Part shown: positions 11,704-23,050 of the stretch, in pieces
How positions within the stretch are numbered: position 1 is the first letter of the stretch
Layout: every line of letters begins with the position of its first letter
From: Diphasiastrum complanatum
Lineage: Eukaryota > Streptophyta > Lycopodiopsida > Lycopodiales > Lycopodiaceae
DNA length: 64,000 nucleotides
Reading direction: 5' to 3'
Assembly (NCBI GenBank): GCA_029204225.1
Contig: CM055093.1
Span: forward strand, 20,312,595-20,376,594
The notes under the pieces: model-generated
Seen by the model: the letters and a program-made list of their open reading frames with translations, nothing else
Told to the model about the DNA's origin: nothing
Database searches by the model: none
Program-made: the position numbers and the translations under genes

Positions 11704-12827
11704 GAGACAGAGAAGCATTTTGAAAATGGTTTAGGGTTTTGGATAGTGATTTGTTGAGATAACATACAATCAATATAATAAATCCAATTGAAATTGCGAA
11801 AATACATAAATTTCACATTGCGATAAGATATGCCTCAACAACTATAGTACTTATTCAGATGACAACCAAACTTTGAAAGAGATTGGAACATTATTGTAGA
11901 ACATACTTTATTAAATTGAACGTGCATTTGTACATTGATGAAGATTGCTTTTGGGATCAAAAGCATCATGATTGATCATGATGGTCATTGTAATATCTAG
12001 AAAATATTACAAAAGTATGTATCAACAAGTACATGATTACAAGTCCTATAATTATAATAATGGTTACCAGGACTCTTAGACTCTCAAAGTTGTAGCTAAT
12101 TTCTATTCTGAATCAATATCAGCTGCACATTCTTTGGTTGTTTTGGACAAATGGTCCTTGATGTGTGCTAGATATTAGTTTCTCCACAAAAAACTGTTGC
12201 GAGTTGAGTGAGAAAGTTTGCGAGGTGAAAAACCACCTATTTTTTAAGTTTTTTAAAAATTAAAAAAAAAATCTATCAATACACTTATTCCTTAAGTTGT
12301 GTAATTCTATGGATTAATAAATAATTTTATGAAGTGCATGATTATAAAATTTTAAGTAGCTTTATAAATTGTAAACCAAAATTTAATTCTTATCTATTAA
12401 AACCATCTTATAAGACATACTTTGGATTTTTGCAACATTCTTTAGTATGATAATCTTTTTAATTTATATTAAAATTGAGATATATTAATTGGACATTTCA
12501 ATGACTATACAAAAATGTCATAATTCTTTGTTATATGCAATTTAGTGTTGTAATAAGGCTAAAGAAAACTAAGAATTACGTTTTTGCAAATTTATATATC
12601 ACAAAATAAACATATCTTTGTAAGCATCCATCAACAATACATTTATAGAAACATGTAACAATCAAATTCTACCAATCAAACAAACATCACGCTATTCTTA
12701 TGCTCTACTTAATTAACAAAAGCAAACAATTTTGAACATTTAAAATTCAAAAACCATGGTGTTATATTAATTCATCCAATTTAAAATAATGAATGTTTTG
12801 TCAAATCATATCATCCATGATATGATT
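11704..12827. other. AT-rich stretch with no recognised gene
   Basis: Homopolymer A/T runs and no ORF above about 60 codons. Nothing resembles the repeats described elsewhere in the window. Confidence 0.5.
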
Positions 12828-13199
12828 CTAGATATCTAACAATTGATCATTTTTTTCAAAGTTGTCTTCTTCCTCTTTCTCCTCATCTCTCTCCTCTTTA
12901 GGTTTATCATTGTCAAAACCTCCTTCCCCGCCGATCATTGCCTCGTCTGCTAGCCCACCAAGCTCAGCTTCTTCTGAGTGGATTGGAGGCATTGGCTCCA
13001 TAGAAGCCATTTGGCACTTATCGTTGTCAACAACAAAAATTGCCCCCACCTCCCAGGTGATCCTCATCCGGGGGAGCTCATTTATGGCAGCTACACACAT
13101 TTCAGTATACTGAGCTTGTATTTCATCAAGCTCAAGGACAATGTAGTGTCTCCTAAGCTTCACTCCACACAATGTTGTTGTACTTGAAATTGAACACAA
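12828..13199 (-). pseudogene. Unrecognised 120-codon ORF, possible gene fragment
   Basis: The frame is open on the minus strand from about 13199 to the stop at 12828. The predicted protein has a mixed globular N-terminal half (LRRHYIVLELDEIQAQYTEM near the start) and a strongly acidic C-terminal third (KPKEERDEEKEEEDNFEKN). It has no ATG at its upstream end; the first in-frame ATG lies about 33 codons in, within the YTEM segment. Base composition is richer in G+C than the flanks, which favours a real exon or gene fragment over chance. I do not recognise a family. It has no visible promoter or partner and sits between AT-rich DNA and element E. It may be the last exon of a decayed gene, or chance. 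Confidence 0.3.
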
Positions 13200-13725
13200 T
13201 AATATTTAAAGAGGGACTTTTTCAAAGTGATTATTTATGTACCAGCATGTAATCTTTATAATAAACATTTACCTAACACCCAATCATTTTCACTTGAAAA
13301 TCAGTTAATCAATATGTTGATTGTCAGAAATGGTGAACTCCTGCAACTTTGTCATAGCACAAAAAAGAAACAAAGGTCGAACGAGAACAATTCGCGACAA
13401 TCAATGTCCCTTGACTCAAAGCACGAACGATTCGCAAATCATTCGTGAATTGTAAACACACCTATAGGACTGCAAACCGCAAAGAGATGCAAAACAAAAA
13501 CTACGAAAGAGAAAGCAAAACAAAAACCTACAGTCGCTCTATTTTTGTGCATCTCCTTGTCTTGTGCTGTGTGTCTTGATTGCTAGAATAGAATAAGTTC
13601 TGTGATGTGCAGTCGCATGTCTAGGACCCTGTAAAAGCTTTCGCGCAAAAAAAAATTTAAAGACATAAAATCATTTGTGAGTAAGAAGAAGAAGACGAAA
13701 ACAAAACAGTCTCGCTTTCACGACA
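13200..13725 (+). other. Possible 5' LTR remnant upstream of element E
   Basis: The sequence ends CACGACA immediately before a primer-binding site at 13726, as an LTR should. No TG start matching the E/F LTR beginning (TTAGAATTAAAG) is visible, so the left end cannot be set. No gene is seen. Confidence 0.35.
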
Positions 13726-13790
13726 TGGTATCAAAGCTCACAGGTTATCACTATTGATATCCCAGCAGTGATTCTACTAGACAACACAAT

Positions 13791-13922
13791 ATGGCTACGA
13801 CAATCCAGACTAGAGTAACAATCAATCTTGATGGCACAAATTACAAAATCTGGAAATTCAAAATCAAAACACTTCTAAAGGGCGAAGGCATCTGGTCGAT
13901 GACCGAGCTCTCAGAGGTGTAG
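13791..13922 (+). pseudogene. gag start of element E (43 codons)
   Basis: ATG at 13791 opens MATTIQTRVTINLDGTNYKI and continues with WKFKIKTLLKGEGIWSM, the usual plant copia Gag beginning (GTNYxIWKxK). It ends at a TAG at 13920-13922. After 13936 the sequence matches the end of integrase in F (16807 onward), so the rest of gag, zinc knuckle, protease and most of integrase are deleted. Confidence 0.8.
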
Positions 13923-14012
13923 CCTCCAGAGGGTCTGAGAAGATAGACACATCGAGTGGGAAAGATGGTATAGTGAGGATACCTCATTATAGTAAATTTG
14001 GCCTTGGAAAGG

Positions 14013-14643
14013 GCCCGATAAGAATTGCCACATAGGATGACAATTTTTTGGCAATGTAAAATACTAAAATAAAGTCTTTTTCTGCCCACACAATCTTCAA
14101 TGGCTAGCTACTATGTGCATAGTATAGTCTGTGGCTGAAAAAAAAGCGTAACCTTTAAATGAAAACTCGGATTAAGACGATTATAGTGCCATTAGAGAGC
14201 CCTTGACGAAGAGCTTTTCAATGACACCCCAAGATCACCCATTTTTGAGCTACAGTGAAGAAGTTATGGCCAGTCAAAGTTTTGGTCGGTCAACACTTGG
14301 TCAACCCAAAATCTCTTTCAAACGTAGTTGACCTTCACTGTGGCTCAGAACTGGGTCATCTTGGGTGTCATTGAAAAGCTCTCTTTGAGGGCTTTCTAAT
14401 GGCACCGTAATCGTCTCAATCCAGGTTGTCACTCAAAAGTTACACTATTTTTTTGCTGAGTTGCATACTATAGTATAGATAAAATGGCTTATTTACAAGC
14501 TGCCCCTAATGCAAAATTACAGTTCTTTTAAAAAGAAAAGAAAATCAACTTGAAGGAGCTACGTTACGTAGATTTCAAATTTGAGTGTTTTGATTGGACC
14601 ATGTGGAAGAAACTTTTGAGAAAAAAATAAAAAGAATCTTTTT
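14013..14643 (+). mobile_element. Fold-back element M, copy in E
   Basis: Inserted in pol between two copies of GAAAGG (14007-14012 and 14644-14649), which I read as the target duplication. The left end begins GCCCGATAAGAATTGCCACAT. Inside, two long arms (about 14115-14325 and 14328-14485) are inverted relative to each other, as shown by CGGATTAAGACGATTATAGT matched by the reverse complement of the region near 14410. No ORF. The class is uncertain: a 6-bp duplication or a 9-bp one with one mismatch (TTGGAAAGG/TTTGAAAGG) would suit different transposase families. Confidence 0.7.
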
Positions 14644-14649
14644 GAAAGG

Positions 14650-16234
14650 CCTCTTTTATGTTCAAATTTTCTCTAATGCCTGATGATGATCCATTTACTG
14701 ACTTTCCAAGTGATGAACATGAGGATACATCTCAAGGTCCTACTACTCAACCTCAAGAGACAGGTTGGAGAGGTAGAGACAAACCTTTTGGTGTGAGAAG
14801 GATTGAAGTTGCAGGTGACAAACACAAGGAGAAGGATGTACCGTGGGATATATTTCTTCCAGGTTGCCGATCACCTGACATAAAGCTCCCTAAGTGGTTT
14901 GAGAGATTGTTGGAGAGTTGCGACATGGATGACTTTCCAAGATCATCTAGCCAGGGAGAGCTACGAAGATCAACAAGAGAGAAGACACAACCTGAAAGGT
15001 ATGAAGCAAATTATGTTCTCTTATCTACCATTATTCAAAGCAAAGAACCTTTGACTTATGGTGAAGCGAAGGATGATGACATTTGGGTCAAGGCCATGGG
15101 AGAGGAGATGGAGTCAATTGCTAAGCATAGCACATGAAACTTAGTAGAACCACCAGTTGGCAAGAAACCCATTGGTTGCAAATGGGTATAAATGACTAAG
15201 TACCATGCAGATGGAAGTATAGCAAAGCACAAGGCAAGATTGGTGATCAAAGGGTATGCGCAAAGTAAAGGCATCGACTATGAGGAGACCTTTGCGCCGG
15301 TATGTAAGTGGAATACTCTACGTCTACTTGTTGCTTTAGCTTCACATTTTGGTTGGCCTTTGCATCAGATGGATGTGAAATCTGCTTTTCTAAATGGTGA
15401 GTTAGAAGAAGAGGTGTTCATGGATAAGTATGTCAAAGATTCTAGGTTGTCAAAGAGTTGCTGCATAGGTCTAGGTTGCAGGATTGCAAACCAGTGAATA
15501 CTCCTTTTGAACCAGGTAAAAAGCTTTCTAAGCTTGATGAGTCACAGTCATTTGATGCTACGCTGCTGTATAGACAGTTAGTAGGGAGCTTGATTTACCT
15601 TACCATGACTAGACCAGATATATGCTATGCTATTGGTATTGTAAGTTAGTTTATGGCAGCACCTACGGAAACACATTGGAAGATAGCTAAATGCATTTTG
15701 CGTTATGTAAAAGGCACTTCAGATTATGGCTTGATTTATAGAAAGCATGAGGGTTTACCTGAGTTGTGTGGCTATGTGGATGCCGATTGGGGAGGTGTTT
15801 ATGATGATCATAGATCCACCACAGGATATGTATTCCAACTTTGTGGCAGTTGTTTTTGTTGGTCTAGTAAGAAGCAAAGTACAATTGCTCTATCCACCAC
15901 AGAAGCAGAGTATAAGGTAATGTGTAGTGCAGCGCAAGAAGCTATATGGTTGAGACAAATCTTGGAAGAAGTTGGCATGAAGGAAAAAAATTCCACGACT
16001 TTACATAGCGACAATCAGAGTGGCATCCAGCTAGCAAAGAATCTAGTGTTCCATGTGAGAACCAAACACGTTGAGATTCAGTGTCACTTTATACATGAGA
16101 GGCTGCTGAGTCGTGAAATTCATGTTGTTCGTTGTAGTACGGAAGAACACCTAGCTAATATTTTCACTAAGCCACTCGTTGGAGAAAAGTTTGATAAGTT
16201 TAAATCAAAGGTTTATGTACTTAAAATTTGTTGA
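14650..16234 (+). pseudogene. RT-RNase H part of pol, element E
   Basis: Starts with the pre-RT linker (MPDDDPFTDFPSDEHEDTSQ at 14676) and runs into RT (NLVEPPVGKKPIGCKW). Stops are at 15135-15137 (TGG to TGA) and 15189-15191 (TAA), the latter shared with F. RT continues ([28 protein letters not shown]) to VFMDK at about 15428. A deletion of about 350 bp relative to F then removes the YVDD catalytic box, with rejoining in YVK...[11 protein letters not shown]-like sequence in shifted frame. RNase H (STTEAEYKVMCSAAQEAIWL, then HSDNQSGIQLAKN) is well kept to the stop at 16234, apart from a TAG near 15648. Without the YVDD box it cannot encode a working polymerase. Confidence 0.88.
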
Positions 16235-16348
16235 CTTTAAAGCTGATTGTATTAAAAGTAGCCTCTACTTGAAGGGAGAGAGTTAGAATTAAAGTAGAAT
16301 CACTGTGCTATTGTATTGTGAGTGCTACTGTATTGTGGGTCCTATCAA

Positions 16349-19300
16349 TGGTCTTTGTGATGAATGTGGGATCAAAAGACAATCTACACAAGCTCATACT
16401 CCTGCTCTCAATGGTGTAACTGAGCACAAGAATCATATGGTGGAAAGTGCCAGATCTATGCTAGCTGAGATGAAACTACTAAAGGATTTTTGGTTAGAAA
16501 CATGTAGTACGGCAGTTTATCTTCAAAATAGAAGTCCTACCATTGCCATACCAAAGATAACACCTGAGGAGGCATTCACGAAGAAGAAGCCAAAGGTGAA
16601 CCACTTGCGAATCTTTGGATGTAAGGCCTTTGTACACATTCCTAAGGAAGAGAGACGTAAACTTGATGTGAAAGCTATCAAGTGTATCTTCCTAGGATAT
16701 TATGATCGTGTGAAGGGCTATAGATGTTTTGATCCAATGAAAAACAAAATCCATGTAAGTCGTGATGTCATTTTGATGAATGCAAGATGTATGAAGACGA
16801 GGATGCTGAGAAGATAGACACATCCAATGGAAAAGATGGTATAGTGAGGATACCTCATTATAGAAAATTTGGCCTTGGAAAGGGCCCTATAAGGATTGCC
16901 ACGTAGGATGACAATTTTTTGGCAATGTAAAATACTAAAATAAAATCTTTTTCTGCCCGCAGTTCTGCCCACACAATCTTCAATGGTTAGCTACTATGTC
17001 CATAGTATAGTCTGTGGCTGAAAAACAGGCATAACTTTTGAATGACAACTCGGATTGAGACGATTATGGTGCCATTAGAAAGCCCTCAATGAGAGCTTTT
17101 CAATGACAGCCAATATGACCCAGTTCCAAGCTATGGTGAAGAAGTTATGGCCAGTCAAAGTTTTGGTTAGTTAACACTTAGTCAACCTGATATCTATTTC
17201 AAGCTCAGTTGACCTGTTTGATCCGGATCAAAAAGGTCAAGTACGATTATATCGGGTTGATCAAATGTTGACCAACCAAAACTTTGACTGGCCATAACTT
17301 CTTCATCGTGGCTCGGAACCGGGTCATGTTGGATGTCGTTGAAAAGCACTCGTCGAGGGCTTTCTAATGGCACCGTAATCGTCTCAATCCGAGTTGTTGT
17401 TCCAAAGTTACACTGTTTTTTTTTTTTTTTTTTTTTTTGGTTGAGTTGCATACTATACTACAGATAAAATGGCTTATTTACGGGCTGTCCCGACGCAAAA
17501 TTATAGTTCTTTTAAAAAGAAAAGAAAATCAATTTGAAGGAGCTACGTTACGTAGATTTCAAATTTGAGTGTTTTGATTGGACCATGTGGAAGAAACTTT
17601 TGAGAAAAAAATAAAAAGCATCTTTTTGAAAGGCCTCTTTTGTGTTCAAATTTTCTCTAATGCCTGATGATGATCCATTTACTAACTTTCCAAGTGATGA
17701 ACATGAGGATACATCTCAAGGTCCTACTACTCAACCTCAAGAGACAGGTTGGAGAGGTAGAGACAAACCTTTTGGTATGAGAAGGATTGAAGTTGCAGGT
17801 GACAAATGCAAGGAGAAGGATGTACCGTGGGATGCATTTTCACCAGGTTGCCGATCACCTGACATGAAGCTCCTCAAGTGGTTTGAGAGATTGTTGGAGA
17901 GCTGCGACATGGATGACTTTCTAGGATCATCTAGCTAGGGAGAGCTACGAAGATCAACAAGAGAGAAGACACAAACTGAAAGGTATGAAGCAAATTATGC
18001 TCTCTTATCTAGCATTATTCAAAGCAAAGAACCTTTGACTTATGGTGAAGCGAAGGATGATGACATTTGGGTCAAGGCCATGGGAGAGGAGATGGAGTGA
18101 ATTGCTAAGAATAGCACATGGAGCTTAGTAGAACCACCAGTTGGCAAGAAACCCATTGGTTACAAATGGGTATAAATGACTAAGTACCATGCAGATGGAA
18201 GTATAGCAAAGCACAAGGCAAGATTGGTGATCAAAGGGTATGCACAAAGTAAAGGCATCGACTATGAGGAGACCTTTGCGTCGGTATGTAAGTGGAATAC
18301 TCTACGTCTACTTGTTGCTTTAGCTTCACATTTTGGTTGGCCTTTGCATCAGATGGATGTGAAATCTGCTTTTCTAAATGGTGAGTTAGAAGAAGAGGTG
18401 TTCATGGATAAACCTGAAGGCTTTGTAGCGAAAGAATAGGAGATAAAGTATGTCGCTTGAAGAAAGCGGTTTATGGTCTTAAACAGGCACCACGTGCATG
18501 GTATAGCAGGATTAATGCCTACTTTCGTTCAAAGGAGATGGTGAGAACACATTGTGATCCAAATTTGTTTGTCTTATGCTTTGATGGTATGGTTGCTTTG
18601 ATTGCTCTTTATGTTGATGACTTGATTATTACGAGAAATAATCAAGAGATGATAGACATGATCAAGAAAGACCTCATGGAACAATTCGAGATGACAGATC
18701 TCAGCCTGATGCATTATTGCCTCGGAGTAGAGGTGTGGCAGAAAGGACACGAAGTGGGTTTAACACAGGTGAAGTATGTTAAAGAGTTGCTGCACAGGTT
18801 TAGGTTGCAGGATTGCAAACCAGTGAATACTCCTATTGAACCAGGTAAAAAGCTTTCTAAGCTTGATGATTCATAGTCATTTTATGCTACGATATATAGA
18901 CAGTTAGTAGGGAGCTTGATTTACCTTACCATGACTAGACCAGATATATGCTATGCTATTGGTATTGTAAGTCAGTTTATGGCAGCACCTACGGAAACAC
19001 ATTGGAAGATAGCTAAATGCATTTTGCGTTATGTAAAAGGCACTTCAGATTATGGCTTGATTTATAGGAAGCATGAGGTTTACCTGAGTTGTGTGGCTAT
19101 GTGGATGCAAATTGGGGAGGTGACTATAATGATCGTAGATCCACCACAGGGTATGTATTCCAGCTTTGTGATAGTTGTTTTTCTTGGTCTAGTACAAAGC
19201 AAATTACAATTGCTCTATCCACCATAGAAGCAGAGTATAAGATAATGTGTAGTGCAGCGCATGAAGCTATATGGTTGAGACAAATCTTGGAAGAAGTTGG

Positions 19301-19559
19301 CATGAAGGAAAAAAATCCCACGACTTTACATAGCAACAGTCGGAGTGGCATCCAGCTAGCAAAGAATCCAGTGTTCCATGTGAGAACCAAACACATTGAG
19401 ATTCAGTATCACTTTATACGTGAGAGGCTCCTGAGTCGCGAAATTCATGTTGTTCATTGTAGTACGGAAGAACAACTAGCTGATATTTTCACTAAGCCAC
19501 TTGTTGGGAAAATTTTTGATAAGTTTAGATCAAAGCTTTCTGTACTTAAAGTTTGTTGA
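16349..19559 (+). pseudogene. Integrase-RT-RNase H of element F
   Basis: The integrase C-terminal half (CGIKRQSTQAHTPALNGVTE; glutamate of the DDE triad within NGVTEHKN) runs to about 16870. After M, the pre-RT linker starts at 17660. Stops or lesions are at about 17936 (TAG), 18098 (TGA), 18173-18175 (TAA shared with E), 18437 and 18874. The RT core is otherwise readable: KAVYGLKQAPRAWY, then ALYVDDLIIT near 18610. RNase H follows a frameshift near 19075 (CGYVDANWGGDYNDRRSTTG, LSTIEAEYKIM) and ends at 19559 (IFTKPLVGKIFDKFRSKL-type tail). The protein is not expressible in one piece. Confidence 0.9.
16884..17627 (+). mobile_element. Fold-back element M, copy in F (744 bp)
   Basis: Flanked by GAAAGG at 16878-16883 and 17628-17633. 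Removing the insertion with one duplication restores an open frame across the site. Arms of about 200 bp (about 17000-17200 and 17250-17470) are inverted copies of each other; the centre contains the perfect palindrome TTTGATCCGGATCAAA (17218-17233). A T24-like run lies at 17418-17441. No coding capacity. A transcript through pol would fold into a long hairpin. Confidence 0.75.
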
Positions 19560-19596
19560 CTTTAAAGCTGACTATATAAAAAGTAGATTCTACTTT

Positions 19597-19880
19597 AAGG
19601 GAGAGAGTTGGAATTAAAGTAGAATCATTGTGCTACTGTATTGTGGGTCCTATTAGTTGGTAAGGATCAAATGGCGTCGCCATGAGGCAAGTCGACGGGA
19701 CACCCATCCCGCCAATGGCAACCTGGGTCATGCATGGGTTGCCTCAGTGAACAACTATATGTACAATGTAATTTCATTTTGTGAAATATAATTGCTATGT
19801 GAGCTTGCTGTGGAGAGCGTTTCTTGTCTGTGTTACTGTGTAGCATGATCTACATTCCTGTTCGAAGCAAATTCTAAGTC
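19597..19880 (+). repeat. Purine tract and 3' LTR of element F
   Basis: AAGGGAGAGAG (19597-19607) is followed by TTGGAATTAAAGTAGAATC, nearly identical to the LTR start in E. The right end is set near 19880 by the loss of LTR-like features and is approximate. A CGTCGCCATGAGGCAAG/CCCATCCCGCC stretch is locally GC-rich. Confidence 0.6.
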
Positions 19881-21419
19881 GTATCACATGAAACGAGGGA
19901 GATTCAACAAGGTAGATATAACAATGCATAAGATTATTGAGAATCCATTTTACATTGAGGAGACATATCAAACTGAATAAAAGTCAATATCTTATAATTC
20001 ATCAAGCAGTTTATTTGTTGATATGAATCAATTATTGAGATGCATGATTACATTCTAAAGGTGAGTCATCAAATATTCACAGTACTTACGTTAGATGAGT
20101 CAAAAAAATTTAAAAGGTAGGAGATGGAGAGGGTATAGCCCTCATGATTTCTGCACTTTCACAAATAAGAGTCAAAGAGATTTTAATTTCAATGTCCAAT
20201 TCGAAAATGACATATGGTGGTTGTCAGTTTTTCAGATACTTTTCATTATTAGATTAAATTAAATAACTAATATTATTTTTTACCGATCAAATAGTATTAG
20301 AGCTCAGTCTAGCTTATTTTTTCAATAGGTTTTGAAGGAGGATCATGATATATTATCATGGATATTCTGTAGAACATCTTACCCTAGTAGCATCAAGGAC
20401 CATATGGATGGTAGAGTTATCAATGTTCTTGAAATCAAAGACGTCAATGTAAAATGTCATTTAGCTGGTGATTTGAAAACATTTAAATGCATGTATCTCA
20501 TCGAGCTACATCAAATATCCTTGTTTATACTATATAGAAATAGAAAATATGTTACTAGAAGTACAATCATTATGCCTTTTGTCAAATCATGTCTGCGAGG
20601 ACGCTTTGTAGCCAAGGAGGGGGATATATGGACCCTCAACACATGACAATGTATATGATCAGGACCCTCACATTTTTTGAATGTGCACATTGTGAAATGG
20701 GCATAAAATGAACCATTAGTATTGCGAAAAGTTATAAAGCCACAATATGCATACTTGTCCATTGTTTTATCATTCGCGAAGCTTAGTTAGGAATGCCTCT
20801 CTATGTTACAACTCAAAAAGAGAGCAGTTTTGGTACTTATGCACTTATGAATGAATAAAGACCATCTTGTTTATTTGAAATCATGTCCTGACATGCATTA
20901 CTGTTTTCTTATCTTTTGCGCTAGCACATTTTATAAGATGTCACTATTTTGTCCATGTAATTGGGGTTGAGCATTGAATTTAAGATTCTGTGAGTGTGAT
21001 AAGAAGTGTACTGCTATTCATTGAATATCTTGCTATGTGGTGGATAGAAGAAGTTCTATCAAAACCAAGTTCAAGGATAACAAGAAGGACATTCCACGGT
21101 ATCTGCTTGGAAGTATGTATTAGTCTTATAGATCTGATCTAATGCTTCAAAATGAATTGCTTCAATGAATAAAAACACTAATTGGGCCAAAGGTTGATCA
21201 TCTTCCAATGATATTGAGGAGGATGGTGATGGTGATGTTGTAAGGAAGGAGCCAAGTAAATGACTAGATCCTATTGCATGCAACCAAAAAAGAAGACCTA
21301 TGGAGCAAAACCACTCAACCAACTAAAAAAAAAAAAATCAATAGCCATGGTAAATGAATTCAAGAGAGGAGGGGATCCTGGCTTCATGAATAAGAAAATC
21401 CAATATGGAGATGGGCAAG
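19881..21419. other. AT-rich interval without a supported gene
   Basis: A plus-strand frame of about 100 codons (20332-20646) and its minus-strand counterpart show no recognisable motif or composition shift, and the plus frame has no ATG at its upstream end. I leave them uncalled. Remains of the RNase H relic's upstream pol may lie around 21070-21320 on the minus strand (an EDDQPLAQ-like acidic patch), but I cannot support it. Confidence 0.4.
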
Positions 21420-21735
21420 TTTTCACTAGTATATATAATCTCCTCTGGACAGAGTGAAAGATAGGATTGTTTGCCAACTTTTGGGTTGATAGGTTGTCAC
21501 AAAAGATAATTGGACTCTCTAAAAAATTCAGCAAGTAAAAATCACTTACCATCCTCTTGATCCATAGCATCTCTTTTGTTCAATGAGTAAGTGCTTTATC
21601 TTGGCCTCAGTAGATGACAATGAGATAGTGGCTTGTTTCTTTGGCACCCATAATATAGTTCCATCACCTATGAAAGTACAATGTGAACTTATGGATTTTC
21701 CTATCCATTTGATCTCCAAGAAAGTTCGAATCTGA
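21420..21735 (-). pseudogene. Copia RNase H relic
   Basis: The minus strand reads GKSISSHCTFIGDGTILWV and KKQATISLSSTEAKIKHL, then after a frameshift near 21560 LWIKRMVSDFYLLNFLESPI and FCDNLSTQKLANNPIFHS. These align with the RNase H of elements A and C (SWLSKKQDTISLSSCEAEYK; KCDNISAQALANNPIFHA). It is an orphan piece of another copia element. Element G sits 25 bp beyond its end (target ATGAG), so G landed in old transposon DNA. Confidence 0.75.
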
Positions 21736-21760
21736 AAATCCAAACAAGTTAGGTGATGAG

Positions 21761-22623
21761 TGTTAAAATTGGCAAAAGCTAACTTGGTTAAATCTTGTAA
21801 ATACCATAATGACTTGTACCTATCATCATTAGACATGTGTGGAGCCTGTTCCCACGTGTGAAATCTATGCCTAAGTCATTTAGATAGATCATAAATGTTG
21901 TACATATCATTTAAATTGGAAACTAGTGGCTAAATTGGCCAAAAACTAGTTTAGTAGTATTATGACACTTGGCACCATTCTAGTGGTAGAAAATGCTATA
22001 TCACATGGGTAGGAGTGGTCTCCCACGTGTGAAATATCATATAGAAAGTTCAGATCCATTGTATATAGATTTCATACATGTCAAAAGTCAAATCTCCTAG
22101 ATTGTAGGACCTATCTCCTAATTTGTAGGAATCTAGAAGGTCAACACTAGCCACCAATGATGATGTGGCAAATTAATGGAATCTTAGCCAAAGTGGATAT
22201 GGATAAGCACTATGACCTGTCTCACACGTGCTGGAAGTGTCTTAGAGAGAGAGTATGATGATTTTTGTATTTAATCCATGATGGATCCACTTTGAGAAAA
22301 ATGAGGCAAGATCTTGGTTTTGGAGGCATATCTTGAGTATTCTCATATTTGTGTTGTGATTTTATGGTTCTATTGCTTTCTAACACTTGTGTACTTCACT
22401 CTCTGCTGTAATTCCGTACAGGTACTGTTCTTCACACGTGTGAAGGCAGTAGGTCTCAAGTTTAATCATTTGCTTGTTGTTCTTGCTAGATTTTTGATGG
22501 GGAATTGATCTAATTCTAGATCTAATCATTGGTTGATTAGTAGATCATGTAATCTAGCTTCCAAAACCTCTTGAGGATCTGATGTAGATCCATTCTTGGT
22601 CTTTATTTCTCTGAAATTTCACA
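21761..22623 (+). repeat. 5' LTR of element G
   Basis: TG...CA ends (TGTTAAAATTGG ... AAATTTCACA). Four G-box cores (CACGTG) lie at 21853, 22024, 22225 and 22435, the last in TTCACACGTGTGAA. The 64-codon frame at 22314-22508 (repeated in the 3' LTR) is not considered a gene. Confidence 0.95.
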
Positions 22624-22636
22624 TGGTATCAGAGCC
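22624..22636 (+). promoter_or_regulatory. Primer-binding site of G (initiator-Met tRNA)
   Basis: TGGTATCAGAGCC directly abuts the LTR end. It is complementary to the 3' end of plant initiator methionine tRNA, the usual copia primer. The same sequence, in reverse complement, marks elements B (57283-57295) and C (63430-63442). Confidence 0.93.
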
Positions 22637-22670
22637 AAGTACAAGAGATTAAAGCATTGATCTAAACAAC

Positions 22671-23050
22671 ACCCAGATTGGCAAGTTTTTTGAGAAAACT
22701 CACTAATCTTGAGTGGGCGAGTTTGAAGAGTTAGTTAGCCTTGATATTTGTGCATGAAACTTGGTTGTGGGATGCAGGGTTACTCTTCACATGTGTGAGG
22801 ACGTACAGTACCAGTTTTGGAGCTATATTTTTCAGTTTGATGCTATATCTTACTCATACACCCAAACTAGCAGGTTTTTTGGAAACTAGCTAATCTTGAG
22901 GTAGCGAGTTTGAATAGATAGATAGAATCATTATATTTGTACCAAATATTTTTGTGGGCTTCATGTGTACTTACCACACGTGTGAGGCCGTACATAACCT
23001 GTTATGAGCAATAAAATTCAGTTTTGGTGCATTTAATGCCTCATACACCC
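22671..23050 (+). repeat. Tandem duplication (about 190 bp) in the leader of G
   Basis: Unit 1 (about 22671-22858) and unit 2 (about 22859-23050) share landmarks in order: ACCCA, GCAAGTTTTTTG or GCAGGTTTTTTG, CTAATCTTGAG, GCGAGTTTGAA, a TGTGTGAGG stretch and CTCATACACCCA. The same unit appears once, diverged, just after the primer site of element H (about 37365-37560). Position next to the primer site suggests packaging or dimerisation RNA, which is inference. Confidence 0.65.

Larger units (their letters stand above)
13726..16348 (+). mobile_element. Ty1/copia element E, internally deleted
   Basis: Primer-binding site TGGTATCAAAGCTC at 13726-13739, a 43-codon gag start, then a jump to the end of integrase (from about 13936). 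This is followed by fold-back M, RT with its centre deleted, RNase H, purine tract (16272-16282) and about 65 bp of 3' LTR (16283-16348) that breaks into element F. Compared with F, the segment running from gag through most of integrase is missing. Confidence 0.85.
16349..19880 (+). mobile_element. Ty1/copia element F, 5'-truncated
   Basis: Begins abruptly inside integrase at the point where the LTR of E breaks off, then continues integrase C-terminal half, fold-back M (16884-17627), RT, RNase H, purine tract and 3' LTR. It shares with E the M insertion at the same site and the same TAA in RT. The two therefore descend from one already defective copy or from a tandem duplication. Confidence 0.85.

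Noticed and set aside
20332-20646. 104-codon ORF as a possible small gene
   Set aside because: No ATG at the start, no motif, AT-rich composition like its surroundings; length is within chance for this many bases.
22314-22508. A 64-codon ORF repeated identically at 27158-27352
   Set aside because: It lies inside the two LTRs of G; its identity reflects LTR identity, not coding constraint. No motif seen.
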